Below, one piece after another: positions 8,688 to 17,632 of a stretch of DNA of 64,000 bases. The position numbers were made by a program, and so were the translations under genes. The stretch comes from an uncultured Campylobacter sp. (GTDB lineage Bacteria; Campylobacterota; Campylobacteria; Campylobacterales; Campylobacteraceae): NCBI RefSeq assembly GCF_937959485.1, contig NZ_CALGPY010000014.1:294689-358688 (forward strand), written 5' to 3'. How positions within the stretch are numbered: the first letter of the stretch is position 1; every line of letters begins with the position of its first letter. The notes beneath the pieces are model-generated. The model saw only the letters and a list, made by a program, of their open reading frames with translations. It was not told the DNA's origin and did not search any database.

Positions 8688-11069
8688 ATGATAGGATTTT
8701 TTTTAAACAAACATTTTGAACAAGCAATCAGCGTCGCAAACGACGGCGAGGACGAATATATCACCACTTCGCACGTAGTTTACGCGATTTTTAAATACAA
8801 TAAGCCCTTTCACGGGCTCATCGCCAAAGAAATTCCGGATATTAACTACCTAAATATCTTGGATAATCTGGGCGGGCTTTTGGATATGATGCCTAAATCA
8901 AGCGGCAAGGATCCGGCGCAGACGATAGAATTTAAGCAGTTCTATACTGAATTAAATAATGCCAAAGAGCCTAAAAACGAGCTTGATTTTATGCTTAAAA
9001 TTTTAAATGATAAGGAAAACGACTGCACTAAAATTTTAAATCACTACGGTATCAATGCCGCGATTTTTGAGCTTATCGTGCGAAAGTACAAATCTGCTTT
9101 CGATCACCGCGATGAGGTCGTTTCTCGCGACGAAGCCGCAGCGATTAAGCTAAACTCATACGATATCGATGATATCACGCATGCGATGAATTACGACGAA
9201 AGTCGCAGGCAGTGGCAGAATACGGAATTTGAGCCTGCGTTTGAGGGCGAAAAGGACGCCATAAACGAGCGCGATATTAAAAAAGACTCGCCTAGCTCAC
9301 TTTATACAGCGAATCTCAATAAAATTGCGCTTGAGGGTAAGATCGATCCACTCATCGGACGCGAAAAAGAGATCGAAAAGACGCTGCAAACCCTCTGTCG
9401 CCGCAAGAAAAACAATCCTATCTTAGTGGGCGAAGCAGGAGTTGGTAAAACAGCGATCATCGAGGGTATCGCGCTAAAAATCGTCCTCGGCGAAGTGCCA
9501 GAAAAGCTAAAAAACAAGGTGATTTACGCCCTTGATGCTGGCGCGCTAATCGCAGGTACTACGCTGCGCGGGGAGTTTGAGGAGAGGCTAAAGGATCTCA
9601 TAGACGAGTTTAGCGCCAATCAAAACGCGATTTTATTTATCGATGAAATTCACACGATCGTTGGCGCAGGCACGGGCAATCGCAACGAGCTTGATATGTC
9701 AAATATCCTAAAACCTTCGCTTGCAAGCGGCGAGCTATCGGTCATCGGCGCTACTACATACGGCGAATACCGCTCGTTTTCGCAGGATAAAGCGCTTAGC
9801 CGCAGGTTTTGCAAGATCGATGTAAGCGAGCCTAGCATTGACGATAGCGTCGAAATTTTAAAAGGCGTAGCCAAAAAATATGAGGAATTTCACGGCGTGA
9901 AATTTAGCGACGAAATTTTGCGTGATAGCGTAACGCTTGCTAAAAAATATCAAAGCGATAAATTCCTTCCCGATAGCGCCATTGATCTCATCGACGAGGT
10001 GGGCGCTAGCTTTGCATTTAAGCCGCACGAAGCTCCGCTTGAAATCAGCAAGGACGATTTAGTAAATACGCTTTCGATTAGCGCAAATATCGCAAATTTA
10101 AGTAGTAGTGTCGATAATAAACAGGTACTAAAAAATCTGGAAGCCAATATCAAGCGCGAAATTTTCGGTCAAGACGAGGCGGTTAGCAGCCTTTGCAAGG
10201 CGCTTTTGCGCTCTTACGCCGGGCTTGGAGGCGCAAGCTCCCCAATCGGCGTATTTTTATTTGCAGGTAGCAGCGGTGTGGGCAAAAGTGAGCTAGCCAA
10301 GGTCTTAGCCGCGCAGCTTGGAGTGCATTTTGAGCGCTATGATATGAGCGAATATATGGAAGCTCACAGCGTCTCTAGGCTCATCGGAGCACCTCCTGGA
10401 TACGTGGGCTTTGAAAATGGCGGAATTTTAACGAATAACATTAAAAAGCACCCCTACAGCGTCATTTTATTTGATGAGGTAGAAAAAGCTCATCCTAGCA
10501 TGACGAATATTTTTTTAGGAATTTTCGATAACGCAAGTCTTACCGATAACAACGGCGTTATGACCGATTTTAAAAATACTATCATAATAATGACGTCGAA
10601 TTTAGGCACGAAAGAAGCGCCGCAAGTTGGATTTACGAAGGACGAGAGCTATAAAGTAGATAGCGCCATAAAAAGCTTCTTTGCGCCGGAATTTCGCAAC
10701 CGCATCGATAAAATCATAAATTTTAACCGCTTAAGCGGCGAAATTTTAGAAAAGATCGTGGATAAAACTATCGGTGAGCTGGAGTCGCAGCTAAAGAACG
10801 TAAAGATTAGTCTAAACAAGGAAGCAAAAGATTTGATTATCTCACGTGGCTATTCAGACGAGTTTGGAGCGCGAAATTTAAAGCGCGAGATCAGCTCTCA
10901 GATCAGCGATCATATAAGCGGCGAGCTGCTTTTTGGCGCGCTGCAAGAGGGCGGCTTGGTTAGCGTGAGCGTAAAAGATGGCGAGCTAAGCTTTAGCTTT
11001 GCTTCTACGCCTTTGTCGCAGATAGAAAAAAAGCAACCCGCACTAGCTCAAAGCAGTGTCGTTAAATAA
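8688..11069 (+). CDS. clpA: ATP-dependent Clp protease ATPase subunit ClpA
   Basis: An AAA+ unfoldase that feeds substrates into ClpP. The N-terminal repeat domain covers about 1-150. The first Walker A GEAGVGKT is near 248, with FIDEIHTIVGAG as its Walker B. The second Walker A SSGVGKS is near 527, with ILFDEVEKAHP. A ClpP-docking loop of the IGF type is expected between, but I did not pin it down. AAGGAAAGC precedes the ATG. The stop overlaps the aat start (TAATG). ClpP is not in the window. Confidence 0.95.
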   Translation: MIGFFLNKHFEQAISVANDGEDEYITTSHVVYAIFKYNKPFHGLIAKEIPDINYLNILDNLGGLLDMMPKSSGKDPAQTIEFKQFYTELNNAKEPKNELDFMLKILNDKENDCTKILNHYGINAAIFELIVRKYKSAFDHRDEVVSRDEAAAIKLNSYDIDDITHAMNYDESRRQWQNTEFEPAFEGEKDAINERDIKKDSPSSLYTANLNKIALEGKIDPLIGREKEIEKTLQTLCRRKKNNPILVGEAGVGKTAIIEGIALKIVLGEVPEKLKNKVIYALDAGALIAGTTLRGEFEERLKDLIDEFSANQNAILFIDEIHTIVGAGTGNRNELDMSNILKPSLASGELSVIGATTYGEYRSFSQDKALSRRFCKIDVSEPSIDDSVEILKGVAKKYEEFHGVKFSDEILRDSVTLAKKYQSDKFLPDSAIDLIDEVGASFAFKPHEAPLEISKDDLVNTLSISANIANLSSSVDNKQVLKNLEANIKREIFGQDEAVSSLCKALLRSYAGLGGASSPIGVFLFAGSSGVGKSELAKVLAAQLGVHFERYDMSEYMEAHSVSRLIGAPPGYVGFENGGILTNNIKKHPYSVILFDEVEKAHPSMTNIFLGIFDNASLTDNNGVMTDFKNTIIIMTSNLGTKEAPQVGFTKDESYKVDSAIKSFFAPEFRNRIDKIINFNRLSGEILEKIVDKTIGELESQLKNVKISLNKEAKDLIISRGYSDEFGARNLKREISSQISDHISGELLFGALQEGGLVSVSVKDGELSFSFASTPLSQIEKKQPALAQSSVVK

Positions 11070-11752
11070 TGGCTCGGTTTTACGATTTTCCAGATCCTAT
11101 GGATGCGCCCGATTTTGCGCCGCTTGCAAGTGGTGGCGATCTGAGCGAGGATTGCTTGCTTAGTGCTTATAGTGCAGGGATATTTCCGTGGTTTAACGAG
11201 GATGAGCCGATTTTATGGTGGTCGCCCGATCCGCGTGCAGTGCTTGATCCGTGCGAAGTGCGTGTGCAAAAGTCCATTAAGCCCTATCTTAAGCGATATG
11301 AAGTGAAATTTGACGCGAATTTTAAGGGCTTCATCGAGCGCTGCAAAGACGTACGAAAAAAAGAGAGCGACGGCACGTGGATCAGCGAGCAGATCGTGCA
11401 GGCTTACTCGCGTTTGGCAGCAGACGGTTACGCTCACAGCGTCGAGGCGTACGAGGACGGCGAGCTTGTGGGTGGGCTATACGGACTAATTTTTGGGCGT
11501 GTGTTTTGCGGCGAGAGTATGCTGAGCCTAAAGAGCAATGCTTCGAAAGTTGCGCTGATTAGGCTTTGTGAGGTGCTTGCAAATTTCGGCTTTCTAATCG
11601 ATTGTCAGATTATGAACGAGCATCTGAAATTTATGGGTGCTAAAGAGATGCCGCGAGCGGAATTCCTCGCTCTATTTGCTGAGCTTAGTGCGCAAGATAG
11701 CGGCTTTGAGCGCTTTGCGGATCTTAAAGTTCCGCGCGGAGCGCAGCATTGA
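11069..11752 (+). CDS. aat: Leucyl/phenylalanyl-tRNA-protein transferase
   Basis: Adds Leu or Phe to proteins with N-terminal Lys or Arg, making them ClpS/ClpAP substrates. Family hallmarks are GLLAYSAGIFPW-like (here CLLSAYSAGIFPWFNEDEPI), WWSPDPRAVL and GGLYGLIFGRVFCGESMLS. The ATG shares one base with the clpA stop, so translation is coupled. At 227 residues it is of normal length. Confidence 0.95.
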   Translation: MARFYDFPDPMDAPDFAPLASGGDLSEDCLLSAYSAGIFPWFNEDEPILWWSPDPRAVLDPCEVRVQKSIKPYLKRYEVKFDANFKGFIERCKDVRKKESDGTWISEQIVQAYSRLAADGYAHSVEAYEDGELVGGLYGLIFGRVFCGESMLSLKSNASKVALIRLCEVLANFGFLIDCQIMNEHLKFMGAKEMPRAEFLALFAELSAQDSGFERFADLKVPRGAQH

Positions 11753-11814
11753 GTCAAAGCTTGAAATGCAGCAGCGTAAAAAATACGCGGAATTTAGAAT
11801 TTTAAAGAAATAAG

Positions 11815-13635
11815 ATGTGGCAAAGAGATAAAAGCTCCTCGGTCGGTATGATTATCGTGATGTTTATATTCGTGCCGGCGGCGCTTTTTGTATTTTTGGC
11901 GATTTTATATTTTTGGGGCAGCACTGAGCGCAAGCTACCGCGCCTGGATGTCAATGAAACCAACAGCGCGATCCGCGGCGCGATAATCGCAGAGGATAAC
12001 TACGTCGCGGCAAATTCCGTCAAACTCTACAAAGTTAGCGTCGATGCGCGCAGCATCGATAAAAACAAGCTTGATCTTTTCGTACGGCTATACTGCATCT
12101 ACACGGGCGATAGTGAAAAGCGCGTCAAAAGCGCGATCGAGGGCTCTGGCGGCACGACCGTGCTGTCGTATAAAATCGACGCCAAAACCGCCGTGCATCT
12201 AAAAGAGCTTGCGTATAAGCTAAATTTAAAAAAGGTATTCGTTAGCTTCATAGGCTCAAACGGCAGGCTAAATCCGCCTATCCGCATGAGCGTGAGCGAA
12301 AGCGGCGAGAAGCGCAGCTACAATGTCGGTGATTCGCTCACTCCGTTAATTGGCTATATCAATAAAAAAGAGGTTGATGGTATCACCAAGGTTAGCGGCA
12401 TCAAAGGGATCGAGAAGTACTATGAGTATTATCTAGCGCCGGTTAGAGATGAGTTTATCGTGGGCCCGCGCGATATCGGCGGCAACATCATTCTAGAGCG
12501 CAGCAGCAAAAAAACGGGCAGGATCGACGGCTATAATGTCCGCCTAAGCGTGCCGCTAACGCTGCAAAGAAAGATAGAGCGCCTAAGCGATGAGGGCGCT
12601 GATAATTACGATGCGCGAGAAATCGTTGTGGGCATTATGAACTCCAAAACGGGCAAAATTTTATCCCTCGCGACCAATGCCCGCTATGATCCCTCAAATA
12701 TAACAAAAAACGATCTTAAGAATTTAAATTTTACCGCGAGCGAATACGCCTACGAAGTGGGCTCGATTATGAAGCCGATAATTTTCGCAATTGCCTACGA
12801 CGCCAAAGCCGTCAAACCGGGCGAGATCATCAATACCTATAACGGCAGCTATAAGCTTGGTACTCGCACGATCCGCGACACGCACCCGGCTAAGCAGATG
12901 AGCGGCGAGGAGATCATCATCCACAGCTCAAATATTGGAATGATTAAAATTTCAGAGCGGCTGGAGGGGCAGGCTATTTATGATGGGCTTATGAATTTTG
13001 GTATGTCGCAAAAAACGGGTATCGATCTGCCATATGAGCAAAGCGGAAATATACCTAGTATCAAAAGCCTGAATAATAAAATTTACAAAGCCACGATCAG
13101 CTACGGCTACGGCGCGCAGATGACTTTCCTTCAGATGCTCAATGCCTATACCGTCTTTAACAACGGCGGCGTCATGATTAGCCCGCGCCTAGTCGAAAAT
13201 CTAGAAAATAACGGCAAAACTTACATCGTCAACGAAAGCGAAACCCGCCAGGTAATCTCTAAACCTACAGCTGACGTAATCAAAGGAATTTTAATCAAGA
13301 CAGTCGAGAGCGGCACTGGGCGCAAGGGTCGAGTAGCGGGGCTGCAAATCGGCGGTAAGACGGGCACTGCGCGTATCGCTAAGGGAGGCGGCTATTCGAG
13401 CGCCTATAACAGCTCGTTTTTCGGCTTTGCCAACGACGCAGATACCAGCTACACGATCGGCGTTTTGGTGCGCGAGCCTAAAAGGGGCAGCTATTACGCT
13501 GCTCAAAACGCGCTGCCGATCTTTAAGCGGGCAGTGGGAATTTTGATAGAGGAGGGCTATCTAAAGCCCGCAGCCGACGCAAACGCTACGCAAAAGGTCG
13601 AGATCAAGGATGAAGCAGTTGAAATTAAAGATTAA
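11815..13635 (+). CDS. ftsI: Peptidoglycan transpeptidase FtsI (PBP3 class)
   Basis: A class B penicillin-binding protein that cross-links septal peptidoglycan. A single N-terminal membrane segment lies at about residues 10-35. The penicillin-binding motifs are in order: SIMK with Ser317, SSN at 371-373 and KTGT from Lys515. At 606 residues it matches Campylobacter FtsI. In C. jejuni I recall this gene followed by fliE, flgC and flgB; here noncoding DNA follows, with no flagellar gene. The last ~20 residues are Lys/Asp/Glu-rich (repeat of VEIKDEAVEIKD). Confidence 0.9.
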   Translation: MWQRDKSSSVGMIIVMFIFVPAALFVFLAILYFWGSTERKLPRLDVNETNSAIRGAIIAEDNYVAANSVKLYKVSVDARSIDKNKLDLFVRLYCIYTGDSEKRVKSAIEGSGGTTVLSYKIDAKTAVHLKELAYKLNLKKVFVSFIGSNGRLNPPIRMSVSESGEKRSYNVGDSLTPLIGYINKKEVDGITKVSGIKGIEKYYEYYLAPVRDEFIVGPRDIGGNIILERSSKKTGRIDGYNVRLSVPLTLQRKIERLSDEGADNYDAREIVVGIMNSKTGKILSLATNARYDPSNITKNDLKNLNFTASEYAYEVGSIMKPIIFAIAYDAKAVKPGEIINTYNGSYKLGTRTIRDTHPAKQMSGEEIIIHSSNIGMIKISERLEGQAIYDGLMNFGMSQKTGIDLPYEQSGNIPSIKSLNNKIYKATISYGYGAQMTFLQMLNAYTVFNNGGVMISPRLVENLENNGKTYIVNESETRQVISKPTADVIKGILIKTVESGTGRKGRVAGLQIGGKTGTARIAKGGGYSSAYNSSFFGFANDADTSYTIGVLVREPKRGSYYAAQNALPIFKRAVGILIEEGYLKPAADANATQKVEIKDEAVEIKD

Positions 13636-14022
13636 ATTTGCTAAATTTCGCGAGGTTTTTTGAAATTTTACAGCGTTTAAATTTCGCGGAATTCGGTGCG
13701 GCTTCGTAAGGCTTGGCGACGTTTAAATTCTACGGCGCGGAATTTTGGCGGGATAGAATTTCGTGGCGTAAATTTTAACGGCACGAAGATGGAATTTTAT
13801 CGCGATGTGGGATTCGGTGCGGCGTAAAATTCCGTATCAAGGCAAAATTTTAAATTTGCCGTTGCGCAAATAATGCAAGCAAAATGGCGAGTGAGCTTAT
13901 AGCTTTAAATTTTTAAGACGCAGCGCTATGAATTCGCGCCGTATGTCTGCGCGGGTATGAAATTTAGCGAGTTTGGCTGCGGAATTTAACGATGAAATTT
14001 AACGCAAAGAAAAGAGGAAAAC
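13636..14022 (+). other. 387-base noncoding stretch rich in RAATTY hexamers
   Basis: No coding frame is convincing. By hand count about 18 RAATTY hexamers occur between 13636 and 13990, roughly one per 20 bases. Two short near-copies of ATTCGGTGCGGC occur (around 13690 and 13812). The last bases hold the AGAGGA binding site for the next gene. Confidence 0.6.
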
Positions 14023-15279
14023 ATGAAAGCAAATGAGGGAAAAATGAAAATAGCGATAATCGGGCTTGGCTACGTTGGGCTTCCTTTAGCGGCGGCGTTT
14101 GCCGCGAAACACGAGGTCGTGGGCTTTGACGTCTCGCAAGAGCGCATAGACGAGCTGCGCGGCGGGCACGATCGCACGCTGGAGCTTAGCGACGAGGAGC
14201 TTGCTGCGGCGATTCAAAACGGGCTTAAATTTAGCGCAAATCTAGATGATATGAGGCAGAGCAATTTTTATATCGTGTGCGTGCCGACGCCCGTAGATAG
14301 GCTAAATCGCCCCGATCTTACGCCGCTAATCAAAGCTAGCGAAAGCGTCGGAGCCGTGCTTAAAAAGGGCGACATCGTCGTGTATGAAAGCACCGTCTAT
14401 CCGGGCGCTACGGAGGAGGACTGCGTACCGGTTTTAGAGCGAGTCAGCGGGCTTAAATTTAACCGCGATTTTTTCTGCGGATATTCGCCCGAGCGGATCA
14501 ATCCGGGCGATAAAATTCACACCGTCACGAAGATCAAAAAGATCGTCTCGGCAAGCACCCAGGAGGCTTTGGATGTCGTAGATAGCGTCTATCTTAGCAT
14601 CCTGCAAAACGGCACCTTTCGCGCTAGCAGCATCAAGGTCGCCGAGGCCGCGAAGGTGATCGAAAACACCCAGCGCGACATCAATATCGGCTTTATCAAC
14701 GAGCTTGCGATCCTGTTCGGCAAGCTCGGTATCAATACCAACGACGTCATCGACGCGGCGGCTACGAAGTGGAATTTCTTAAGCTTCCGTCCGGGCCTCG
14801 TGGGCGGACACTGCATCGGCATCGATCCGTATTATCTGGCGCAGAAGGCGACCGAGGTGGGCTATCACCCCGAAATCATCCTCTCAAGCCGCCGCATTAA
14901 CGATAATATGGGAAGCTACGTCGCTACGGAGGTCGTCAAGATGATGATAAAATACGACGAAAAGGTAAAGGGCGCAAAGGTCTTGATCCTAGGACTTACG
15001 TTTAAAGAAAACTGCCCCGACACCCGCAATACGCGCGTCGTGGATATGATAAACGAGCTTAAAAATTTCGGCTGCGAAGTAAGCGTCTATGATCCTTGGG
15101 CTAGCGCCGCCGACGCCAAGAGATACTACGACATCGATCTGCTGCAAAAGCCTGATTTGCGTAAATTCGACTGCGTCGTAATCGCCGTGGCGCATAAGCA
15201 ATTTTTCGAGCTTGATTACACGGGCTCGCTGGTTTACGACGTGAAAAACGTCTATAAAGGCGCGCAAGGAAAGCTCTGA
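14023..15279 (+). CDS. UDP-N-acetylglucosamine/hexose 6-dehydrogenase, TviB/WbpA type
   Basis: Oxidises C6 of a nucleotide-activated sugar with NAD to give a uronic acid for surface polysaccharide. The Rossmann motif is GLGYVGLPLA; the middle domain has NTQRDINIGFINELA; the catalytic Cys is in VGGHCIGIDPYY near 265; the C-terminal domain starts at KGAKVLILGLTFKENCPDTRN. It resembles Vi-antigen TviB and WbpA more than UDP-glucose dehydrogenase. Two starts are possible: 14023 (AGAGGA upstream) or 14044 (GAGGG upstream), the latter beginning at the family's usual MKIAIIG. No other polysaccharide genes are adjacent, so it is isolated. Confidence 0.88.
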   Translation: MKANEGKMKIAIIGLGYVGLPLAAAFAAKHEVVGFDVSQERIDELRGGHDRTLELSDEELAAAIQNGLKFSANLDDMRQSNFYIVCVPTPVDRLNRPDLTPLIKASESVGAVLKKGDIVVYESTVYPGATEEDCVPVLERVSGLKFNRDFFCGYSPERINPGDKIHTVTKIKKIVSASTQEALDVVDSVYLSILQNGTFRASSIKVAEAAKVIENTQRDINIGFINELAILFGKLGINTNDVIDAAATKWNFLSFRPGLVGGHCIGIDPYYLAQKATEVGYHPEIILSSRRINDNMGSYVATEVVKMMIKYDEKVKGAKVLILGLTFKENCPDTRNTRVVDMINELKNFGCEVSVYDPWASAADAKRYYDIDLLQKPDLRKFDCVVIAVAHKQFFELDYTGSLVYDVKNVYKGAQGKL

Positions 15280-15335
15280 GATTTGCTTGGGGTTTAAATT
15301 TAGACTTCTAAATCAGTAGCTTAGCGGGGATAAGG

Positions 15336-16277
15336 ATGAATGAAGCAAGGCTCAAAGAGCTAAAGAAAATTCTAAACGAACGGCATCAAAATTTAGAGCA
15401 AGGTTTGCAAGAAGATTTTAATGCTCAAAATTTTGATGCTTCAAAATCCGTTAGCTCAAATTTAAATGCTTCAAATTTTAATGCCTTGGATTTAAACAGT
15501 ACAAATTCTAAAGCTTTAAATTCTAACGATCAAAATTCAGATAAACTAAATTTAAACGTAGAATGCTGTAGAAAATTTCAAAATTCAAATTCCGATGATG
15601 CCGCTTCTAATAAAAATTCTAAAACTGGGGCTAGAGACTACGACAAAGATCCGATAGTTATAAAAAATTACAACATTATGCACTTGCAGTTTTATATCAT
15701 CATAGCAATCATTATTCCGTCTATTTTCATAAAAATTTTATATAACAAAGGTTTGATAGATTTATATTATGGCGGTAGAACATATTTGCTATATAATCAA
15801 AATTCAATTTTTATTTTAAGTGTTTTATTTTTGTGCCTGTTCGCCTTGTATTGCTATTTTGCAAAAGAAAATGATATTATTATCAACAATTCGCACATAA
15901 CATATTTTAAAAACATATCAAGCGGGTTGGAAATTTTTAAAATAAACAATGATAATTTTATCAAGGAAAACTATAAATTGAAAATAAATGTTTTATGTTT
16001 TATTTTGTGTTTGATTTCCCTATTGTCAGGTTTTGGCTATCAAGAAATTATTTTTATCGTTTCTATACTTGTCGTTAGATTTTTGCCAATATTCCTTTTT
16101 TCGATACTCCAAAATAAAAAATTTGAATTTTATAATCCAGGATATTTATGCATTAAAACAAGAACCGGAAAACAGATAGTTCCTTTGGTTTCAAAAAAAG
16201 ATACAAAAGAGGTAAGAGAATATTTTTTAAATAAGCTTAATATCGATATTATTGATAAAGTAAATTATTTTATGTAA
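15336..16277 (+). CDS. AT-rich four-segment membrane protein with Asn/Ser-rich N-terminus
   Basis: No named family recognised. Residues ~25-105 are low complexity, built from NFDA, NFNA, NSKA and NLN words. About 118-135 and 149-170 are two hydrophobic segments, then a short soluble stretch (~172-210), two more hydrophobic segments (~213-258) and a C-terminal soluble tail. The tail (IVPLVSKKDTKEVREYFLNK) resembles the tail of the gene at 24336 (AIPL...ERVNLKKYLKDKLN). I infer a shared architecture: a beta domain split by a membrane hairpin, like membrane-flanked PH-type domains. Base composition is far more AT-rich than neighbours, suggesting transfer or relaxed selection. Confidence 0.7.
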   Translation: MNEARLKELKKILNERHQNLEQGLQEDFNAQNFDASKSVSSNLNASNFNALDLNSTNSKALNSNDQNSDKLNLNVECCRKFQNSNSDDAASNKNSKTGARDYDKDPIVIKNYNIMHLQFYIIIAIIIPSIFIKILYNKGLIDLYYGGRTYLLYNQNSIFILSVLFLCLFALYCYFAKENDIIINNSHITYFKNISSGLEIFKINNDNFIKENYKLKINVLCFILCLISLLSGFGYQEIIFIVSILVVRFLPIFLFSILQNKKFEFYNPGYLCIKTRTGKQIVPLVSKKDTKEVREYFLNKLNIDIIDKVNYFM

Positions 16278-16302
16278 TCAAATTTTAATAAAGGAGATGT
16301 AG

Positions 16303-16540
16303 ATGAGTAGAGAAAGCGTTGATAAAATGGGCACCTATTACAGGTAGTCTTAAATTGTTATAAGAATATTTTTCTGATTTGCCAAAAAATGTTAGAGATT
16401 AATTTTGATTTAAAGTATTTTCAAAATAAATATGGCGATATAATAAGCGGAGATTGTTTAAAAAAAGATAAAATTTCGCCGATTTTATCGGCATTGTATT
16501 AGGCTTGCAAACTCCGCAAAAGTATAAAAAATTCGAATAG
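16303..16540 (+). pseudogene. Decayed AT-rich gene remnant
   Basis: A good ribosome binding site (AAGGAG, 16291-16296) precedes an ATG at 16303 that runs only 14 codons. Open segments continue in other frames: 16323-16502 contains LEINFDLKYFQNKYGDIISG, and a third frame ending at 16540 reads ADFIGIVLGLQTPQKYKKFE. Joined across two frameshifts (one near the tract around 16465-16475) they would form a small protein of about 75 residues. The family is not recognised. It follows the AT-rich membrane gene and shares its composition. Confidence 0.4.
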
Positions 16541-16564
16541 AAAAGTTAAATTTAATTCCTAAAT

Positions 16565-17632
16565 TTACAGCGCTTGCGCGAGTATAAATTTCGCAAAATC
16601 CTCGCGGGAGTTCGGGCATTTGCACACTTCGTAGTATTCGTAACCCAGCTCGCGCGCCTGGGCCCTATAAAAAATATCCAGCTCGAAATCGGTCTCGGAG
16701 TTATCCACACAAAACGCGATCGGGAATATCAGCGCTTTTTTGCTCTGCAGATCTCGCAAGACGTCCGCGATATTGGGCTCTAGCCACTTTACGGGGCCAA
16801 GGCGCGATTGATACGCCAAAATAATCTCTTTAAATTTAATCCCGCGCGTAGCCAACAGATCTTTTAAAATTTTTACGTGTGCCTCTACCTGTGCCTCGTA
16901 AGGATCGCCCGCGGTGATCATTTTTACCGGCAGCGAATGCGCAGAAAATATAAGCGAAATTTGCGAAATTTCATCCGCGCTAAATTTTGCGACGCATCCG
17001 GCAATTAAATTTAGTAAAATTTCGTTGTAAGCGGCGATGTCGTAGAAGATGTCAATGGTTTTATAATTTTTTGTACCGAGCCGTTTAAGTGCTGCCTCGG
17101 CAGAACACAGGCTCGATTGCACCGTCGTTTTTGAGAAGTGCGGATACAAAGGCATCAAAATTATCTCGTCAAAATCCGCATATTTTTTAAGCACGTCCTC
17201 CGCAAAGGGCGGCGTGTAATTCATCGCATAATCGCAAACCAGCTCGTCTATTGGTTTTTCATCCTGCGGCGCTTCATTTTGCAGCACCTCGCTCTGTGTC
17301 GGGATGCTCTGCGGCGGCTCATTCGCGGCGCCCGCATCCGCTGCATTTTCAAATTTTAATCCCGCGCCTAATTTTGCTCGCGCGAGTAAATTTACCCGCT
17401 CGCAAAGCGCTTCGGTGATGGAGCATATCGGCGAGCGCCCGCCCAATTTTTCGTAGTTGCTGCGCGCCGCCGCCGCTCTACTTTTTACAATGAGTGAGGC
17501 TAAAACGCTACGCCAAAAATCGCTCTTAACGCTCAAAATAAAGGGGTCGTTAAACATATTTTTTAAAAAAACTTCAACCTCGCTCAGATTGTTCGGACCG
17601 CCCATGTTGAGTAAAATTAGGGCTTTTTTCAT
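16565..17632 (-). CDS. hemH: Ferrochelatase
   Basis: Inserts iron into protoporphyrin IX, the last step of heme synthesis, at the inner membrane face. Signatures are LLNMGGPNNLSEVEVFLKNM at the N-terminus, SAHSLP with the catalytic His, and CVDNSETDFELD with the conserved Glu. The protein is 355 residues, longer than the ~300 I expect in Campylobacter. The surplus is an Ala/Glu/Pro/Gln-rich insert near residues 80-120 (around QSIPTQSEVLQNEAPQDE). Its start overlaps the upstream oxidoreductase stop by 4 bases, so the two are one operon. Confidence 0.92.
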   Translation of the reverse strand: MKKALILLNMGGPNNLSEVEVFLKNMFNDPFILSVKSDFWRSVLASLIVKSRAAAARSNYEKLGGRSPICSITEALCERVNLLARAKLGAGLKFENAADAGAANEPPQSIPTQSEVLQNEAPQDEKPIDELVCDYAMNYTPPFAEDVLKKYADFDEIILMPLYPHFSKTTVQSSLCSAEAALKRLGTKNYKTIDIFYDIAAYNEILLNLIAGCVAKFSADEISQISLIFSAHSLPVKMITAGDPYEAQVEAHVKILKDLLATRGIKFKEIILAYQSRLGPVKWLEPNIADVLRDLQSKKALIFPIAFCVDNSETDFELDIFYRAQARELGYEYYEVCKCPNSREDFAKFILAQAL

